DNA of 64,000 nt, from positions 496,001 through 560,000 of the forward strand of contig DAMBWF010000001.1 of assembly GCA_032052615.1 (NCBI GenBank). The letters run 5' to 3'. Below, piece by piece: positions 1-10,003 of the stretch. The notes under the pieces are model-generated. The model made no database searches. It was not told where the DNA came from and worked only from the letters and a program-made list of their open reading frames with translations. The first letter of the stretch is position 1; the number at the start of each line of letters is the position of its first letter. The DNA is from Pseudomonas_T sp032052615. GTDB lineage: Bacteria > Pseudomonadota > Gammaproteobacteria > Pseudomonadales > Pseudomonadaceae. Made by a program: the position numbers and the translations under genes.

Positions 1-53
1 AAAAACCATCCCGCTTCGGATAGCGTGGGCAGCCCAAGGAAGGGTGAAACGAC

Positions 54-1016
54 ATGAAAGCGACGAGTCGTCCTACGTCTTTGCAGGTCAAATTGGCCTC
101 ACAGATTCTCTCCGCCATCCAGTCCGGCGAGTTCCCCGCCGGGCGGCATCTCAAGGAAGTCGAGCTCGCCAGCCGCTTTGGCGTCTCGCGTTCGCCGATC
201 CGCGGCGCACTGGCCTACCTGGCCTCCCGTTCCCTGATCGAACCCCTCCCACAGCAGGGCTATGGCGTGCCGCGTCAGCATCGCGCGCAGCGCTTGCCGA
301 CGCGCCTGCCCCTGAGCGAGGACGAGGAGCTCTATCGCCGGCTGCTGGGCGACCGCCTGGCCCGCCGGTTGCCCGATCAGATCATGGAAAGCGACGTTCT
401 GCGCCGCTATGGGGTCGGCAAGGCGACCCTGCGCCGTTGCCTGCTGCGGTTATCCGAGGAAGGCGTGATTCAGCGCCGCCACGGCCACGGCTGGCTGTTC
501 CTGCCTACCTTGAACACCCCCCAGAAGAGCTACGAAAGCTATCGCTATCGCATGCTGGTGGAACCCGCCGGGCTGCTGGAAGACACCTTCGAGCTGTGCC
601 GGGAGCGCCTGCGGTTGTGCCGCCAGCATCATCTGGACCTGCTCGCGGTGCTGCCGGACAGCTCGGGCTTTCTCGCCGCCAACGCGGAGTTCCATGAACT
701 GCTGGCGGCGGCCTCGGGCAACAGCTACATCCTCCAGGCGGTTCGTCAGCAAAGCTCCTTGCTGCGTCTCAGCGAAAGCCTGCGCCAACCCGATCCCGAA
801 GACGTGCGCCTGTCCTGTCGTGAGCATCTGGCCATTCTGGATGCGTTGGAGCATGGGGAAAACGAATGGGCCGCGACGCTGCTGCACCGGCACCTGGAAG
901 TAGCCAGCCGCCGCCATCGGGGCGCCTATGCGAACCTCTTCGGCCATTCTCCCGAGGGCGTCTCCAACCTGGACGAGGCGGTGCCCTCGGGCCTGGACGT
1001 GGCGGAGCGTGACTGA
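54..1016 (+). CDS. GntR-family (FCD-type) transcriptional regulator with two winged-helix segments
   Basis: This is a cytoplasmic DNA-binding regulator of 320 residues. Residues about 11-73 form a GntR winged helix (SRFGVSRSPIRGAL recognition region). Residues about 86-151 look like a second, diverged winged helix (RRYGVGKATLRRCL). Residues about 160-290 match an FCD ligand-binding domain, with a helical region containing NAEFHELLA and REHLAILDAL. Ordinary FadR/FCD proteins are about 230 residues with one helix, so the tandem arrangement is unusual. An AAGG-like ribosome site precedes the ATG. The ligand and target genes cannot be deduced from the neighbours. Family is fairly certain; function is unknown. 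Confidence 0.85.
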   Translation: MKATSRPTSLQVKLASQILSAIQSGEFPAGRHLKEVELASRFGVSRSPIRGALAYLASRSLIEPLPQQGYGVPRQHRAQRLPTRLPLSEDEELYRRLLGDRLARRLPDQIMESDVLRRYGVGKATLRRCLLRLSEEGVIQRRHGHGWLFLPTLNTPQKSYESYRYRMLVEPAGLLEDTFELCRERLRLCRQHHLDLLAVLPDSSGFLAANAEFHELLAAASGNSYILQAVRQQSSLLRLSESLRQPDPEDVRLSCREHLAILDALEHGENEWAATLLHRHLEVASRRHRGAYANLFGHSPEGVSNLDEAVPSGLDVAERD

Positions 1017-1021
1017 GCGAG

Positions 1022-1414
1022 CTACGGTACCAAGGGCGAGAGAAATACCCCGCCGCCCTCCACCACGATGCGGTACTGGCGGGTTTCGCCCGGCTTGAGG
1101 ATCGCCGACTGGGTGGTCCCGGGTATCCCGCTCTCGGCGCAATAGCCCGCGCTGGAAAGGGACGCCGATAAACCCACCTCGCCGCTTGGCACGCTGAGGG
1201 TGACCGTCTTGTCGGGCGCCAGCTCGGCCGCCAGTCGCCCATTGATGAACAGGTTGACATCGCAGGCATTGGGCGCGCTGTTGTCCCGGCCGACCATCAG
1301 GCGCGCTGGCGCCAAGGGGGACGGCTCGGGCGGTCCGGGTGGGATCGAGTCTTCGGTCGCTAGGGCTTGGCCGGCGATCAGCAGCAGGGAAAGCAAGGCA
1401 CGGTTGCCGGACAT
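1022..1414 (-). CDS. Small exported protein, unknown function
   Basis: The protein has 130 residues. The chosen start (MSGNRALL) gives a clean signal peptide ending near GQALA, so the protein is probably periplasmic. The mature part has two cysteines ([11 protein letters not shown] and GYCAESG) that could form a disulfide, and a C-terminal segment that reads like a beta-rich domain with carrier-like '[14 protein letters not shown]' spacing. It converges on the regulator at 54-1016 with only 5 bases between the stops and is divergent from dusC. I do not recognise a family. Confidence 0.6.
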   Translation of the reverse strand: MSGNRALLSLLLIAGQALATEDSIPPGPPEPSPLAPARLMVGRDNSAPNACDVNLFINGRLAAELAPDKTVTLSVPSGEVGLSASLSSAGYCAESGIPGTTQSAILKPGETRQYRIVVEGGGVFLSPLVP

Positions 1415-1550
1415 TGGGTCGCTCCAAGAGGGAATGGCTCGGGTTTTGACCGTCCGGATCGCGCTTGGTCTCCCGCCTCGCGTCATCGGCGCTTCGATCG
1501 CCAGAGGGGCTGCACTACACTACCGCCCCTTTGGCTGGCGGATCGAACCC

Positions 1551-2549
1551 ATGCAAATCGCCCTGGCGCCCATGGAAGGCCTGGTCGACGATATTCTGCG
1601 CGATATCCTCACGCGGGTCGGCGGCATCGACTGGTGCGTGACCGAATTCATCCGGGTGTGTGACCGCCTGCTGCCGGCCAGTCACTTCCACAAGCTGGCG
1701 CCGGAACTGCGTCGGGGCGCGCGAACCGCCTCCGGCACGCCGATGCGCGTGCAGCTCTTGGGCTCCGATCCCGCCTGCCTGGCCGACAACGCGGCCTTCG
1801 CCTGCGAACTGGGGGCACCGGCCATCGATTTGAATTTCGGCTGCCCGGCGAAGACGGTGAACAAGTCCCGGGGGGGCGCGGTGCTGCTCAAGGAGCCGGA
1901 ATTGCTCCACGCCATCCTCCGCGAAGTACGCCGGGCGGTGCCGCTGGCCATTCCCGTGACGGCGAAGATGCGCCTGGGCTTCGACAGCCCCGACGGCGCC
2001 TTGGATTGCGCCCGCGCGCTGGCCGAGGGAGGCGCCGGCCAACTGGTGGTGCACGCCCGGACCAAGGTGGAGGGCTACCGGCCGCCCGCCCACTGGGAAT
2101 GGGTGGCGCGGGTGCAGGAGGCGGTGGCCGTGCCGGTGTTCGCCAATGGCGAGATCTGGTCCTTGGACGACTACCTGCGTTGCCGTGAGGTCAGCGGCGT
2201 CGAGCACGTGATGCTGGGGCGCGGTTTGGTCTCCCGACCGGACCTGGCCTTGCAGATCGCCGCCTGGCGGGACGGCACGCCGCTCGCTCCGCTCCGCTGG
2301 GCGGCTCTGGAGCCATTGCTGGGGGACTTCTGGCGGCAAGCGCGGAAGAAACTGGCGCCGCGCTACGCGCCGGGACGCTTCAAGCAGTGGCTGGCCATGC
2401 TCACCCGCGGTTACCCGGAAGCCGCCTCGCTGTTCGCGGAGATTCGCCGGGATACCGATTGCCTGGGCCTGGATGCCCGGTTCGGGTATCTCCCCGAGGC
2501 GCCCTCGGTGGCGGTCCCGGCGCCAGTGGCGGAACACGCCTGGACCTGA
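1551..2549 (+). CDS. dusC: tRNA-dihydrouridine(16) synthase DusC
   Basis: This is a flavin enzyme that reduces uridine 16 in the tRNA D-loop to dihydrouridine with NADPH. Its 332 residues start at [10 protein letters not shown], matching the family start; upstream in-frame codons are non-conserved. Visible hallmarks are the N-terminal [10 protein letters not shown], the catalytic-cysteine region [31 protein letters not shown], the VHARTK histidine/FMN region, and VFANGEI. The C-terminal helical part contains [14 protein letters not shown], a DusC-type feature. Stand-alone gene. Confidence 0.93.
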   Translation: MQIALAPMEGLVDDILRDILTRVGGIDWCVTEFIRVCDRLLPASHFHKLAPELRRGARTASGTPMRVQLLGSDPACLADNAAFACELGAPAIDLNFGCPAKTVNKSRGGAVLLKEPELLHAILREVRRAVPLAIPVTAKMRLGFDSPDGALDCARALAEGGAGQLVVHARTKVEGYRPPAHWEWVARVQEAVAVPVFANGEIWSLDDYLRCREVSGVEHVMLGRGLVSRPDLALQIAAWRDGTPLAPLRWAALEPLLGDFWRQARKKLAPRYAPGRFKQWLAMLTRGYPEAASLFAEIRRDTDCLGLDARFGYLPEAPSVAVPAPVAEHAWT

Positions 2550-2985
2550 GGGCGACACGCTATTCCTTGGCCGGCCCCCGGCCGTCGTTGATGGCATCGC
2601 CGCCTCCGGCGACATGCCGGGCGATACGGCCCCGCCGGGCCTCTCGGCCATGACTGGCGCATGCCAATGCCCCAAGACCACGTCCGGCAATCGGCAATCG
2701 GCAGGTTGGCAGGTTGGCAGGTTGGCAAGGCCCGGGCGACCTGTTCGGCCGGCCGGGCTCGACGGGTGAGGCGGTTGACGAGCATCCGCTCACAGGGACA
2801 TCCAGGCGTGAACCTGACACCCGCCCTGGGTCGGGGGCGGGCTCGGTCAGGCCCGCGCTATCGGCTCGCTGATCCGACCCTCGAGCGGAACCCGTGGTGG
2901 CCTCGACTGGCGGGTAGGCTCTCGGACGCGAGTCATCCAAGCGTGTCAGGCCGGACTGATCGGCCGCGAGCGGGCGGCCCGCGCC
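2550..2985. other. Intergenic region with short tandem repeats
   Basis: No coding region is supported here. The stretch contains three tandem copies of the 8-base unit GCAGGTTG at 2701-2724, preceded by two copies of a CGGCAAT unit near 2689. It lies between the convergent dusC and the gene at 2986-3765. Several short GC-rich inverted repeats (for example around 2570-2585) could terminate dusC, but none has a T-tract. Confidence 0.5.
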
Positions 2986-3765
2986 TCAGCGCGTGGCGAT
3001 CCAGATCAGCAGGCCCGCCTGGAACATGGCGAAGGCGACGAGGCAGGCGATGGTGAAACGCAGGCTGGTGTCGTCGCGCTTGTAGCTGTTCAGGCGCTGG
3101 GTGAGGGTGCGCAGCTCGGCGTCCTGCTCGCGCAGGTTCTGGTCGGCCATCTGCAGCATCGCGGCGGCTTCGAGCAGGTCGACGAACTGCACCTTGTCCT
3201 TGTTCCAGTCGGGATGCAGTTCGCTCACCCGGCCCGCGCCGAAGTGGCCCTTGGTCTGCGCCTCGCCTTCGTAGGCCAGTTCGAAGCCCTGGGCCCGCAG
3301 CACGTGGTCGCGACGCAGGCGGGCCTCATCGGTCAGGGCGTCCTTGGCCGCCAGCATGCCGGGTTGCACCCGGTAGTGGGCCCAATGCTGCCGAGCCCAG
3401 GCGATGCCCTGGGCCAGAAGGAAACGGCCCAGGCCGCGCCCGGCGGGGTCCAGGGGCGTGGCGTCCGGCACTTCGAAGCGCACGGATTTCTCCCCGTGAT
3501 CGGCCCAGATTTCCAACACGTTCTGGCTCTTGCGCAAGTGCTGGCCGGGCACCTCGATGTTCAGCCGCAGCAGGCTCCGTTCGGCGGTGTGGCGCTCCGC
3601 CTGGCCCAACTGGACGAAGCGCAGCGGGCGGGGCCCGTCGACCCGGTCGGTGGGCAAGGGGGCGAGGCGCAGCAGGCGCTTGCGCTCGGCTTTCAGGTCC
3701 GCCCAGGGAGACGCCTGGTGCGCCTCCTCGGCGGGCTCCGGGGGTTCGGTTCGGGGTTCGCTCAT
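2986..3765 (-). CDS. Conserved protein with GNAT-like core and C-terminal membrane anchor
   Basis: The protein has 259 residues counted from MSEPRTEPPE, a start that drops an unlikely N-terminal extension. The middle contains a GNAT-like pattern (GRGLGRFLLAQGIAWARQ and later LRAQGFELAYEG), although the acetyl-CoA loop is not canonical. A predicted coiled coil follows (NLREQDAELRTLTQRLNSY). The last about 22 residues are a single membrane helix, giving a tail-anchored topology. In P. aeruginosa, from memory, a hypothetical gene sits at the same place beside the hydrolase and aroC. Function is unknown. Confidence 0.7.
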   Translation of the reverse strand: MSEPRTEPPEPAEEAHQASPWADLKAERKRLLRLAPLPTDRVDGPRPLRFVQLGQAERHTAERSLLRLNIEVPGQHLRKSQNVLEIWADHGEKSVRFEVPDATPLDPAGRGLGRFLLAQGIAWARQHWAHYRVQPGMLAAKDALTDEARLRRDHVLRAQGFELAYEGEAQTKGHFGAGRVSELHPDWNKDKVQFVDLLEAAAMLQMADQNLREQDAELRTLTQRLNSYKRDDTSLRFTIACLVAFAMFQAGLLIWIATR

Positions 3766-3828
3766 GGACGGCATCCTCGTAGGCGACGCCAGCATGCCAG
3801 CCGTCGAGGATTTGGCCAAGGCGCCGGA

Positions 3829-4800
3829 TCAGTCCCGCGCGTCGGCGGCGGGGAGGGCGTCGATGAAGCGGAACAGTCGCGGCCCCAGTTCCCCCGCCAG
3901 CGGCAGGCCCGGCTCGTCGTAGGATTCCAGTTGCCGGCGGCGGTCGAGGGGCACCACGCGCATCACGTGGTTCATGCCGGAGATCAGCGCCAGCTCGGCG
4001 TCCGGGCGGGCCTCGTGCAGCGCCTGGGCATCTCCCACTCCCACCTGGATGTCATGGGTGCCCTGGACGATCAGGGTCGGCAGGCGCAGGCGACCGAAGG
4101 CTTCGGCGGGTCGCTGGCGGAACAGGCTGATGAGGTAGGGCTGCACGCTGGGGCGAAACAGCACCTGGAGCTCGTCGGGCACCTCGTCCACCACCTGTCC
4201 GGCCTCGAGGGACTGGATCAGGGCTTCGCTGTAGGCCAGCAGGGGTGGTGGCAGGCGGCCCTGGAGTTGCTCGCGCAGCAAGTCATCGATAGGCCGCGAG
4301 GTGCCCGCGATGACGATCAGCGCATCGGCGCCAGCGGCCTCGGCGGCCAGGCTGGCGATCAGCGCGCCTTCGCTGTGGCCGATCAGGATCAGCGGGCCGA
4401 AACGCGGGTCTTCCTTGAGCCGCCGTCCCCAGGCAACGGCATCGGCCACGTAGCCCTCGACGCTCAGGGTGCGCTCGTCGGGCGCCGCCGGCTTGCTGGC
4501 GGCGACCCCGCGCTTGTCGAAGCGCACGCTGGCGATGCCGTGGCCGGCGAGTAGCCGGGCCAGGCGCTTGAGGCTGTCGTTGCGTCCCCCGTAGGGGTTG
4601 TTGCCGTCGCGGTCGGTGGGCCCGGAGCCGGCGATCAGCAGCGCCACCGGCGCCGGGCCGTCGCGCTTGGGCAGCATCAGGCTGCCGCGCAGCACGCCGT
4701 GGCCGGTGTCGAGATCGAAAGGACGCTGCAGGACCGGCGCGGGCGCGGCATGAGTGAAACCGACGAACAACAGCAGGGCGAGGGCAAGGGTTCGCAACAT
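3829..4800 (-). CDS. Exported alpha/beta hydrolase
   Basis: The protein has 323 residues from [12 protein letters not shown], which gives a signal peptide ending near THAAPA. It has an alpha/beta-hydrolase fold: oxyanion region [14 protein letters not shown], nucleophile elbow GHSEGA, acid region [15 protein letters not shown], and histidine in SGMNHVMR. The substrate is probably an ester or peptide but cannot be specified; the serine aminopeptidase S33-like subgroup is closest by eye. The upstream gene aroC is divergent. The order hydrolase/aroC is a conserved Pseudomonas arrangement as I remember it. Confidence 0.8.
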   Translation of the reverse strand: MLRTLALALLLFVGFTHAAPAPVLQRPFDLDTGHGVLRGSLMLPKRDGPAPVALLIAGSGPTDRDGNNPYGGRNDSLKRLARLLAGHGIASVRFDKRGVAASKPAAPDERTLSVEGYVADAVAWGRRLKEDPRFGPLILIGHSEGALIASLAAEAAGADALIVIAGTSRPIDDLLREQLQGRLPPPLLAYSEALIQSLEAGQVVDEVPDELQVLFRPSVQPYLISLFRQRPAEAFGRLRLPTLIVQGTHDIQVGVGDAQALHEARPDAELALISGMNHVMRVVPLDRRRQLESYDEPGLPLAGELGPRLFRFIDALPAADARD

Positions 4801-4937
4801 CGGGGCGGGCGCCACAAGAAAGGTCAGACTTGGACGCGGCGCCCCGGACAAGGTTCGCCGCTTCGCCGGCTCGCCCCGGCCAAGCGCGCGCGGGTATACT
4901 CGATGGCTTCGTTCTGGCTGATTCCGTGGAGCTCTGC

Positions 4938-6029
4938 ATGTCCGGTAATACGTTCGGCAAGCTGTTCACCGTCACCACCGCTGGCGAAAGCCACGGCCCG
5001 GCGCTGGTCGCCATCGTCGACGGCTGCCCGCCCGGGCTGCCGCTTTTGGCCGAGGACCTGCAGCGCGACCTCGACCGGCGCAAGCCCGGCACCAGCCGGC
5101 ACACCACCCAGCGCCAGGAAGCGGACGAGGTGGAAATCCTCTCCGGCGTGTTCGAGGGACGCACCACGGGGTGCCCCATCGGCCTGCTGATCCGCAACAC
5201 CGACCAGAAGTCCAAGGACTACTCGGCGATCAAGGATCTGTTCCGCCCGGCCCACGCCGACTACACCTACCACCACAAGTACGGGATCCGCGACTATCGC
5301 GGCGGCGGCCGTTCCTCGGCCCGGGAGACCGCCATGCGCGTGGCCGCCGGCGCCATCGCCAAGCGATACCTGGCGACCCTGGGTATCCAGGTGCGCGGCT
5401 ACATGAGCCAGTTGGGCCCCCTGGAAATTCCCTTCAAGACCTGGGACAGCGTCGAGCGGAACGCCTTCTTTTGCCCCGATCCGGACAAGGTGCCGGAGCT
5501 GGAGGCCTATATGGATCAGCTTCGCCGCGACCAGGATTCGGTCGGGGCGAAAGTCACGGTGGTGGCCGAGGGCGTGCCGCCGGGCCTGGGCGAGCCAATC
5601 TTCGATCGCCTCGACGCCGAGCTGGCCCATGCCCTGATGAGCATCAACGCGGTGAAGGGCGTGGAAATCGGCGACGGCTTCGCCAGTGTTGCCCAGCGCG
5701 GCACCGAGCATCGCGACGAGCTGACCCCCGAGGGCTTCGCCTCCAACCACGCCGGCGGCATCTTGGCCGGCATCTCCTCCGGCCAGCCGATCGTCGCCCA
5801 CCTGGCCCTCAAGCCCACCTCCAGCATCACCACGCCAGGGCGCAGCATCGATGTCCACGGCGCGCCGGTGGACATGATCACCAAGGGCCGCCACGACCCC
5901 TGCGTCGGCATACGCGCCACGCCCATCGCCGAGGCGATGACGGCCCTGGTGCTGGTGGATCACCTGTTGCGCCATCGTGGCCAGAACGCCGACGTCCGGG
6001 TCGATACCCCGGTGCTGCCGCAGCGCTGA
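4938..6029 (+). CDS. aroC: Chorismate synthase AroC
   Basis: This is the last common step of aromatic biosynthesis, converting 5-enolpyruvylshikimate-3-phosphate to chorismate with reduced FMN. It has 363 residues, close to the E. coli length. The start [10 protein letters not shown] has a GGAG site 7 bases upstream. Visible signatures are [33 protein letters not shown], and the C-terminal [11 protein letters not shown] and [11 protein letters not shown]. The downstream MFS gene begins 38 bases later and may be cotranscribed. Confidence 0.98.
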   Translation: MSGNTFGKLFTVTTAGESHGPALVAIVDGCPPGLPLLAEDLQRDLDRRKPGTSRHTTQRQEADEVEILSGVFEGRTTGCPIGLLIRNTDQKSKDYSAIKDLFRPAHADYTYHHKYGIRDYRGGGRSSARETAMRVAAGAIAKRYLATLGIQVRGYMSQLGPLEIPFKTWDSVERNAFFCPDPDKVPELEAYMDQLRRDQDSVGAKVTVVAEGVPPGLGEPIFDRLDAELAHALMSINAVKGVEIGDGFASVAQRGTEHRDELTPEGFASNHAGGILAGISSGQPIVAHLALKPTSSITTPGRSIDVHGAPVDMITKGRHDPCVGIRATPIAEAMTALVLVDHLLRHRGQNADVRVDTPVLPQR

Positions 6030-6066
6030 GCGCGGCGGCACCCCGGTCGCGAGCCGCCCGCCGCCG

Positions 6067-7233
6067 ATGAGCGCATCCTTGCCCTACTGGCGCCTGTCCA
6101 GTTTCTACTTTTTCTACTTCGCGTTGCTCGGCGCCACGGCGCCGTTCCTCGGCCTGTATTTCGCCCACCTGGGCTTTCCGGCGGCGCGCATCGGCGAGCT
6201 GGTGGCGATCCCCATGCTGATGCGCTGCATCGCGCCCAACGTCTGGGGCTGGCTCGGCGACCGCACCGGGCGGCGCCTGGCCATCGTCCGGCTCGGCGCC
6301 CTGTGCACCCTGGCGAGCTTCGCCCTGATCCTGGTGGATACGCGCTACGCCTGGCTGGCCTTGGTCATGGCGCTGCATGCGTTCTTCTGGCATGCCGTGC
6401 TGCCCCAGCTCGAAGTGATCACCCTGGCCCACCTGCGGGAGCAGTCGGCGCGCTACAGCCGGATACGGTTGTGGGGCAGCATTGGCTTCATCCTCACGGT
6501 GGCGGGGCTTGGCGGTTTGTTCCAATGGCGCAGCCTGGACCTCTACCCCTGGGCCATGCTGGGGATCATGGCCGGCATCGTCGGCGCCAGCCTGTGGATC
6601 CCCGACGCCGCCCCGGTCCCGCGCGACGAGCCGGTGACGGGCGGGTTCCTCGCCCAGTTGGCGCGTCCCGAGGTCATGGCTTTCTTCGCCTGCGTCGGCC
6701 TGATGCAACTGTCCCACGGGCCGTACTACACCTTCTTCACCCTGCACCTGGAGTCGCTCGGCTATGGGCGCGGCCTGATTGGCCAGCTCTGGGCCCTGGG
6801 AGTGGTGGGGGAGGTGCTGCTGTTCCTAGTAATGGCGCGGCTGCTCGCCCGCTTCAGCGTGCCCCAGGTACTGATCGCCAGCTTCCTGCTGGCGGCCCTG
6901 CGCTGGGCCCTGCTGGGCACCCTGGCGGACCATCTGGGCGTGCTGCTGGTCGCGCAGTTGCTGCACGCCGCCACGTTCGGCAGCTTCCACGCCGCCGCCA
7001 TCCATTTCGTCCAGCGCAGCTTCGGCCATGCCCAGCAGGGCCAGGGCCAGGCGCTGTACGCCGCCCTGGCCGGCATCGGCGGCGCCCTTGGCGCGCTGTA
7101 TTCCGGCTACACCTGGAACAGCCTCGGCCCGGCCTGGACCTTCATCCTCGCCAGCCTCGCGGCCCTGGCCGCGGCGTCGCTGGGCTGGCGTTTTCTGCGC
7201 GAACGGCCAGCGGCCGCGCGTCCACTCCGATAA
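6067..7233 (+). CDS. MFS transporter (MFS_1-like/HCAT-type)
   Basis: The protein has 388 residues with about 12 membrane helices. It starts at MSASLPYWRLSSFYFFYF. The inter-helix motif LGDRTGRRLAIV after helix 2 is an MFS signature. The sequence resembles the 3-phenylpropionate permease-like MFS subgroup (long hydrophobic helices, VWGWLGDRTG). In P. aeruginosa an MFS gene of this kind sits between aroC and mtnB, as here. The location 11 bases before mtnB suggests a role linked to methionine salvage, for example uptake of methylthio-compounds, but that is inference only. Confidence 0.85.
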   Translation: MSASLPYWRLSSFYFFYFALLGATAPFLGLYFAHLGFPAARIGELVAIPMLMRCIAPNVWGWLGDRTGRRLAIVRLGALCTLASFALILVDTRYAWLALVMALHAFFWHAVLPQLEVITLAHLREQSARYSRIRLWGSIGFILTVAGLGGLFQWRSLDLYPWAMLGIMAGIVGASLWIPDAAPVPRDEPVTGGFLAQLARPEVMAFFACVGLMQLSHGPYYTFFTLHLESLGYGRGLIGQLWALGVVGEVLLFLVMARLLARFSVPQVLIASFLLAALRWALLGTLADHLGVLLVAQLLHAATFGSFHAAAIHFVQRSFGHAQQGQGQALYAALAGIGGALGALYSGYTWNSLGPAWTFILASLAALAAASLGWRFLRERPAAARPLR

Positions 7234-7243
7234 GGATTCTTCC

Positions 7244-7864
7244 ATGACCGCCCATCGCGAGCGACTCGCCCAGGACATCATCGACGCCGGCCGCTTCCTC
7301 TACGAGCGGGGCTGGTCGCCGGCCACCAGTAGCAACTATTCGACCCGCCTGGCGGCGGACCGGGCGTTGCTCACGGTGTCCGGCAAGCACAAAGGGCGAT
7401 TGGGGCCCGGCGACGTGCTGGCCACCGACCTGGCCGGCAACAGCCTGGAGCCGGGCAAGAAACCGTCGGCGGAAACCCTGCTGCATACCCAGTTGTACGC
7501 CTGGAAAGGGGAGATCGGCGCCGTGCTGCACACCCACTCGGTGAACGCCACGGTGCTGTCGCGGGTGTGCCTGGCGGATTCCCTGGTGTTCGCCGACTAC
7601 GAATTGCAGAAGGCCTTCTCCGGTATCCACAGCCACGAGACCCCGGTGCTGGTGCCGATCTTCGACAACGACCAGGACATCGGCCGTCTCGCCGCGCGCA
7701 TCCAGCCCTGGCTGGAGGCTCATCCGGACTGTGTCGGCTACCTGATTCGCGGCCATGGCCTTTACACTTGGGGACCATCCATGAACGACGCGCTGCGGCA
7801 GGTCGAGGCCTTCGAGTTCCTTTTCGAATGCGAATTGAAGGTGCGCGCCTTGCAGCGCTCCTGA
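7244..7864 (+). CDS. mtnB: Methylthioribulose-1-phosphate dehydratase MtnB
   Basis: Dehydrates 5-methylthioribulose-1-phosphate in the methionine salvage pathway. It has 206 residues of the class II aldolase fold. Visible features are WSPATSSNYSTRL near the N-terminus, the metal-binding pair HTHSVNATVLSR, and the distal RGHGLYTWGP histidine. A TAAGGA site precedes the ATG. It heads the mtnB-mtnD-mtnC run; the gaps are 41 and 26 bases, so the three are very probably one transcript. Confidence 0.95.
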   Translation: MTAHRERLAQDIIDAGRFLYERGWSPATSSNYSTRLAADRALLTVSGKHKGRLGPGDVLATDLAGNSLEPGKKPSAETLLHTQLYAWKGEIGAVLHTHSVNATVLSRVCLADSLVFADYELQKAFSGIHSHETPVLVPIFDNDQDIGRLAARIQPWLEAHPDCVGYLIRGHGLYTWGPSMNDALRQVEAFEFLFECELKVRALQRS

Positions 7865-7905
7865 CTCGACTCGCCCCGAATGCCACTAGCCGAGCGGAGA
7901 AGCCG

Positions 7906-8451
7906 ATGAGTTGCCTGAGCGTCTACCACGAATCCAGCCCCGACCTGCCGGACAAGGTCCTGACCGATGCCACGGACATCGCCGCCACCCTCGCCGAAGT
8001 GGGCGTGCGCTTCGAGCGCTGGGAAGCCTCCACGCCGGTGGCCGCCGGTGCCCCCCAGGAGGCGGTGATCGCCGCCTACCGGCCGCAGATCGATCGGCTG
8101 ATGAAGGAGCGCGGCTACGTCACCGTGGACGTGGTCAGCCTGGACGCTTCCCATCCGCAGAAGACGGAGCTGCGCGCCAAGTTCCTCGACGAGCACCGCC
8201 ATGGCGAGGACGAGGTGCGTTTCTTCGTCGAGGGACGCGGGCTGTTCAGCCTGCATCTCGGTAACTATGTCTACGCGATGCTTTGCGAGAAGAACGACCT
8301 GATTTCCGTGCCGGCCGGCACCCGGCACTGGTTCGACATGGGCGAGCAGCCCCATTTCGTCGCGATCCGCCTGTTCAACAATCCCGAAGGCTGGGTCGCG
8401 ACCTTCACCGGCGACGCCATCGCCAGCCGTTTTCCCCGCCTGGACGACTGA
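7906..8451 (+). CDS. mtnD: Acireductone dioxygenase MtnD
   Basis: Oxidises acireductone to the 2-keto acid precursor of methionine plus formate with Fe2+ (or to off-pathway products with Ni2+). It has 181 residues of the cupin fold. All metal ligands are present: His97, His99 and Glu103 in the EHRHGEDEV motif, and His141 in [10 protein letters not shown]. The start [10 protein letters not shown] matches the family. It lies between mtnB and mtnC. Confidence 0.96.
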   Translation: MSCLSVYHESSPDLPDKVLTDATDIAATLAEVGVRFERWEASTPVAAGAPQEAVIAAYRPQIDRLMKERGYVTVDVVSLDASHPQKTELRAKFLDEHRHGEDEVRFFVEGRGLFSLHLGNYVYAMLCEKNDLISVPAGTRHWFDMGEQPHFVAIRLFNNPEGWVATFTGDAIASRFPRLDD

Positions 8452-8477
8452 CGTCCGGCCTCTTTACCGGAGCAGGC

Positions 8478-9161
8478 ATGCCGATCACCGCCATTCTCAC
8501 CGACATCGAAGGCACCACCAGCGCGGTCAGCTTCGTCTTCGATACCTTGTTCCCCTATGCCGCCGAGCACCTGCCGGCTTTCGTTCGCGCCCATGGCGAA
8601 GAGCCGGAGGTGGCCCGCGAGCTGGGCGCGGTGCGGGATGCCTGCGGCGAGCCGGACGCGTCCCGCGAACGCCTGATCGAGGTGTTGCTGGGGTGGATCG
8701 CCGAGGACCGCAAGGCCACGCCACTCAAGGCGTTGCAAGGCATGGTCTGGGCCGAAGGCTATGCCGCCGGGCGGCTCAAGGGGCACGTCTACCCGGATGC
8801 GGTGGACGCGCTGCGGCGCTGGAAGGCCGACGGCTACCACCTGTATGTCTACTCCTCCGGCTCGATCCAGGCACAGCGGTTGATCTTCGGTTGTTCCGAG
8901 GCGGGGGACCTGGGCCCGCTGTTTTCCGGCTACTTCGATACCACCAGTGGACCCAAGCGGGACGCCGCCTCTTACCGGCGGATCGCCGAAACCCTCGGCT
9001 TGCCGCCTTCGGCGTTGCTGTTCCTCTCCGACGTGGTGGAGGAGCTGGACGCGGCCCGGGCCGCGGGGTTGCGCACCTGCGGACTGGCCCGCCAGGGCGG
9101 CGAACTGCCCGGGCATCCTTGCGTGGCGACTTTCGCCGACATCGATCCCGCGAGTTTTTGA
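8478..9161 (+). CDS. mtnC: Enolase-phosphatase E1 MtnC
   Basis: A bifunctional HAD enzyme that enolises and dephosphorylates 2,3-diketo-5-methylthiopentyl-1-phosphate to acireductone, the substrate of the preceding gene product. It has 227 residues. The HAD nucleophile motif is [10 protein letters not shown] with Asp9. Motif II is the [10 protein letters not shown] serine, and motif III is [12 protein letters not shown]. Last gene of the salvage cluster. Confidence 0.95.
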   Translation: MPITAILTDIEGTTSAVSFVFDTLFPYAAEHLPAFVRAHGEEPEVARELGAVRDACGEPDASRERLIEVLLGWIAEDRKATPLKALQGMVWAEGYAAGRLKGHVYPDAVDALRRWKADGYHLYVYSSGSIQAQRLIFGCSEAGDLGPLFSGYFDTTSGPKRDAASYRRIAETLGLPPSALLFLSDVVEELDAARAAGLRTCGLARQGGELPGHPCVATFADIDPASF

Positions 9162-9170
9162 CGCGCGCCC

Positions 9171-9518
9171 TCAGGGGGCCGTGTGCTGGCGCTCGTTGAT
9201 CATGTCCTGGCCGCCCTGCTGGCGCTCCCGGGGCATTTCCTGGTTGCGCGATTCCCTGTCGTACCCGTCCTGGCTGGGTATTTCCGAGTCCACGCCGCCG
9301 CCGTTGGTTCGGTGCGCGGGGTTGGCCTTGCCATTGGGCTGGACCGCCGCTCCGGGCGTGATGGTAGTCGGGTTGTTGATCACCGGCGCATTGGGGCCGG
9401 CGGCCGGGCCGGAAGGGGTGGCGGGCGTCCGGGACGGTGCGCTGTCGGCCGCCTGAGCGCCGACCGTCACGAGGGTGCCCAAAGTCAGGGCCAGCACGAG
9501 GGTCTGCTTCCTGTTCAT
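9171..9518 (-). CDS. Small secreted protein rich in Pro, Asn, Gln and Gly
   Basis: The protein has 115 residues. A signal peptide (MNRKQTLVLALTLGTLVTVG-AQA) is followed by a low-complexity hydrophilic region with no predicted fold (NNPTTITPGAAVQPNGKANP, then QDGYDRESRNQEMPRERQQ). It converges on mtnC with a 9-base gap. The composition resembles the small exported proteins at 20790 and 26929, but there is no clear sequence homology. Function is unknown. Confidence 0.6.
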   Translation of the reverse strand: MNRKQTLVLALTLGTLVTVGAQAADSAPSRTPATPSGPAAGPNAPVINNPTTITPGAAVQPNGKANPAHRTNGGGVDSEIPSQDGYDRESRNQEMPRERQQGGQDMINERQHTAP

Positions 9519-9706
9519 GTTCGTGGCTCCAGATTCGGATGACGACCTTTGGTTGGGCCGTCGGCTGTCGGAAGGAGTTCGCCCCCTGGCCCGGCATGGG
9601 CCTGCCGCCTGTCGGTTCGCGTGCCCGACGTCACTGGTATAGGAGCGGAACCCTTGGGTGGCGCCGGATGCCTACCGGTAACCTTCCCTTGTTCGAGGAG
9701 TGCTTC

Positions 9707-9898
9707 ATGGGTTCGCTGCTGAGCGGTCTGGCCAGTCTGATCATCCTGGCCCTGGATATCTGGGCGATCGTCGATGTGATGCGCAGCGGCGCCCAACCCG
9801 GCGCCAAGATTCTCTGGGTATTGCTGATCCTCTGCCTGCCCGTGCTGGGGTTGATCATCTGGGCCCTTGCCGGGCCACGGGGCAAGGTTCCGGTCTGA
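9707..9898 (+). CDS. Small two-helix membrane protein, PLDc_N-like
   Basis: The protein has 63 residues with two hydrophobic helices separated by a short loop: LIILALDIWAIVDVMRSG, then AKILWVLLILCLPVLGLIIW, ending GPRGKVPV. The pattern W-I-x-D-x-x-R-S followed by K-x-x-W-x-x-x-I-x-x-x-P-x-x-G matches the PLDc_N (phospholipase D N-terminal) small-protein family. A GAGGAG ribosome site lies about 6 bases before the ATG. Inner-membrane location is expected; the role is unknown. Confidence 0.75.
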   Translation: MGSLLSGLASLIILALDIWAIVDVMRSGAQPGAKILWVLLILCLPVLGLIIWALAGPRGKVPV

Positions 9899-10003
9899 CG
9901 CCGCCCTGGCGTGCCGGTAGCCGTCGTCGACCCGATGGCGCTCGCCGCGTAGAATGCGCGCCTTTCAGAACGCCGCCGCGCGTTCCCGCTTGAGAGGCTG
10001 CCC

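Noticed and set aside
3214..4554. A 446-codon open frame on the plus strand
   Set aside because: Antisense to two well-supported minus-strand genes (2986-3765 and 3829-4800); Gln/Gly-rich with no motif.
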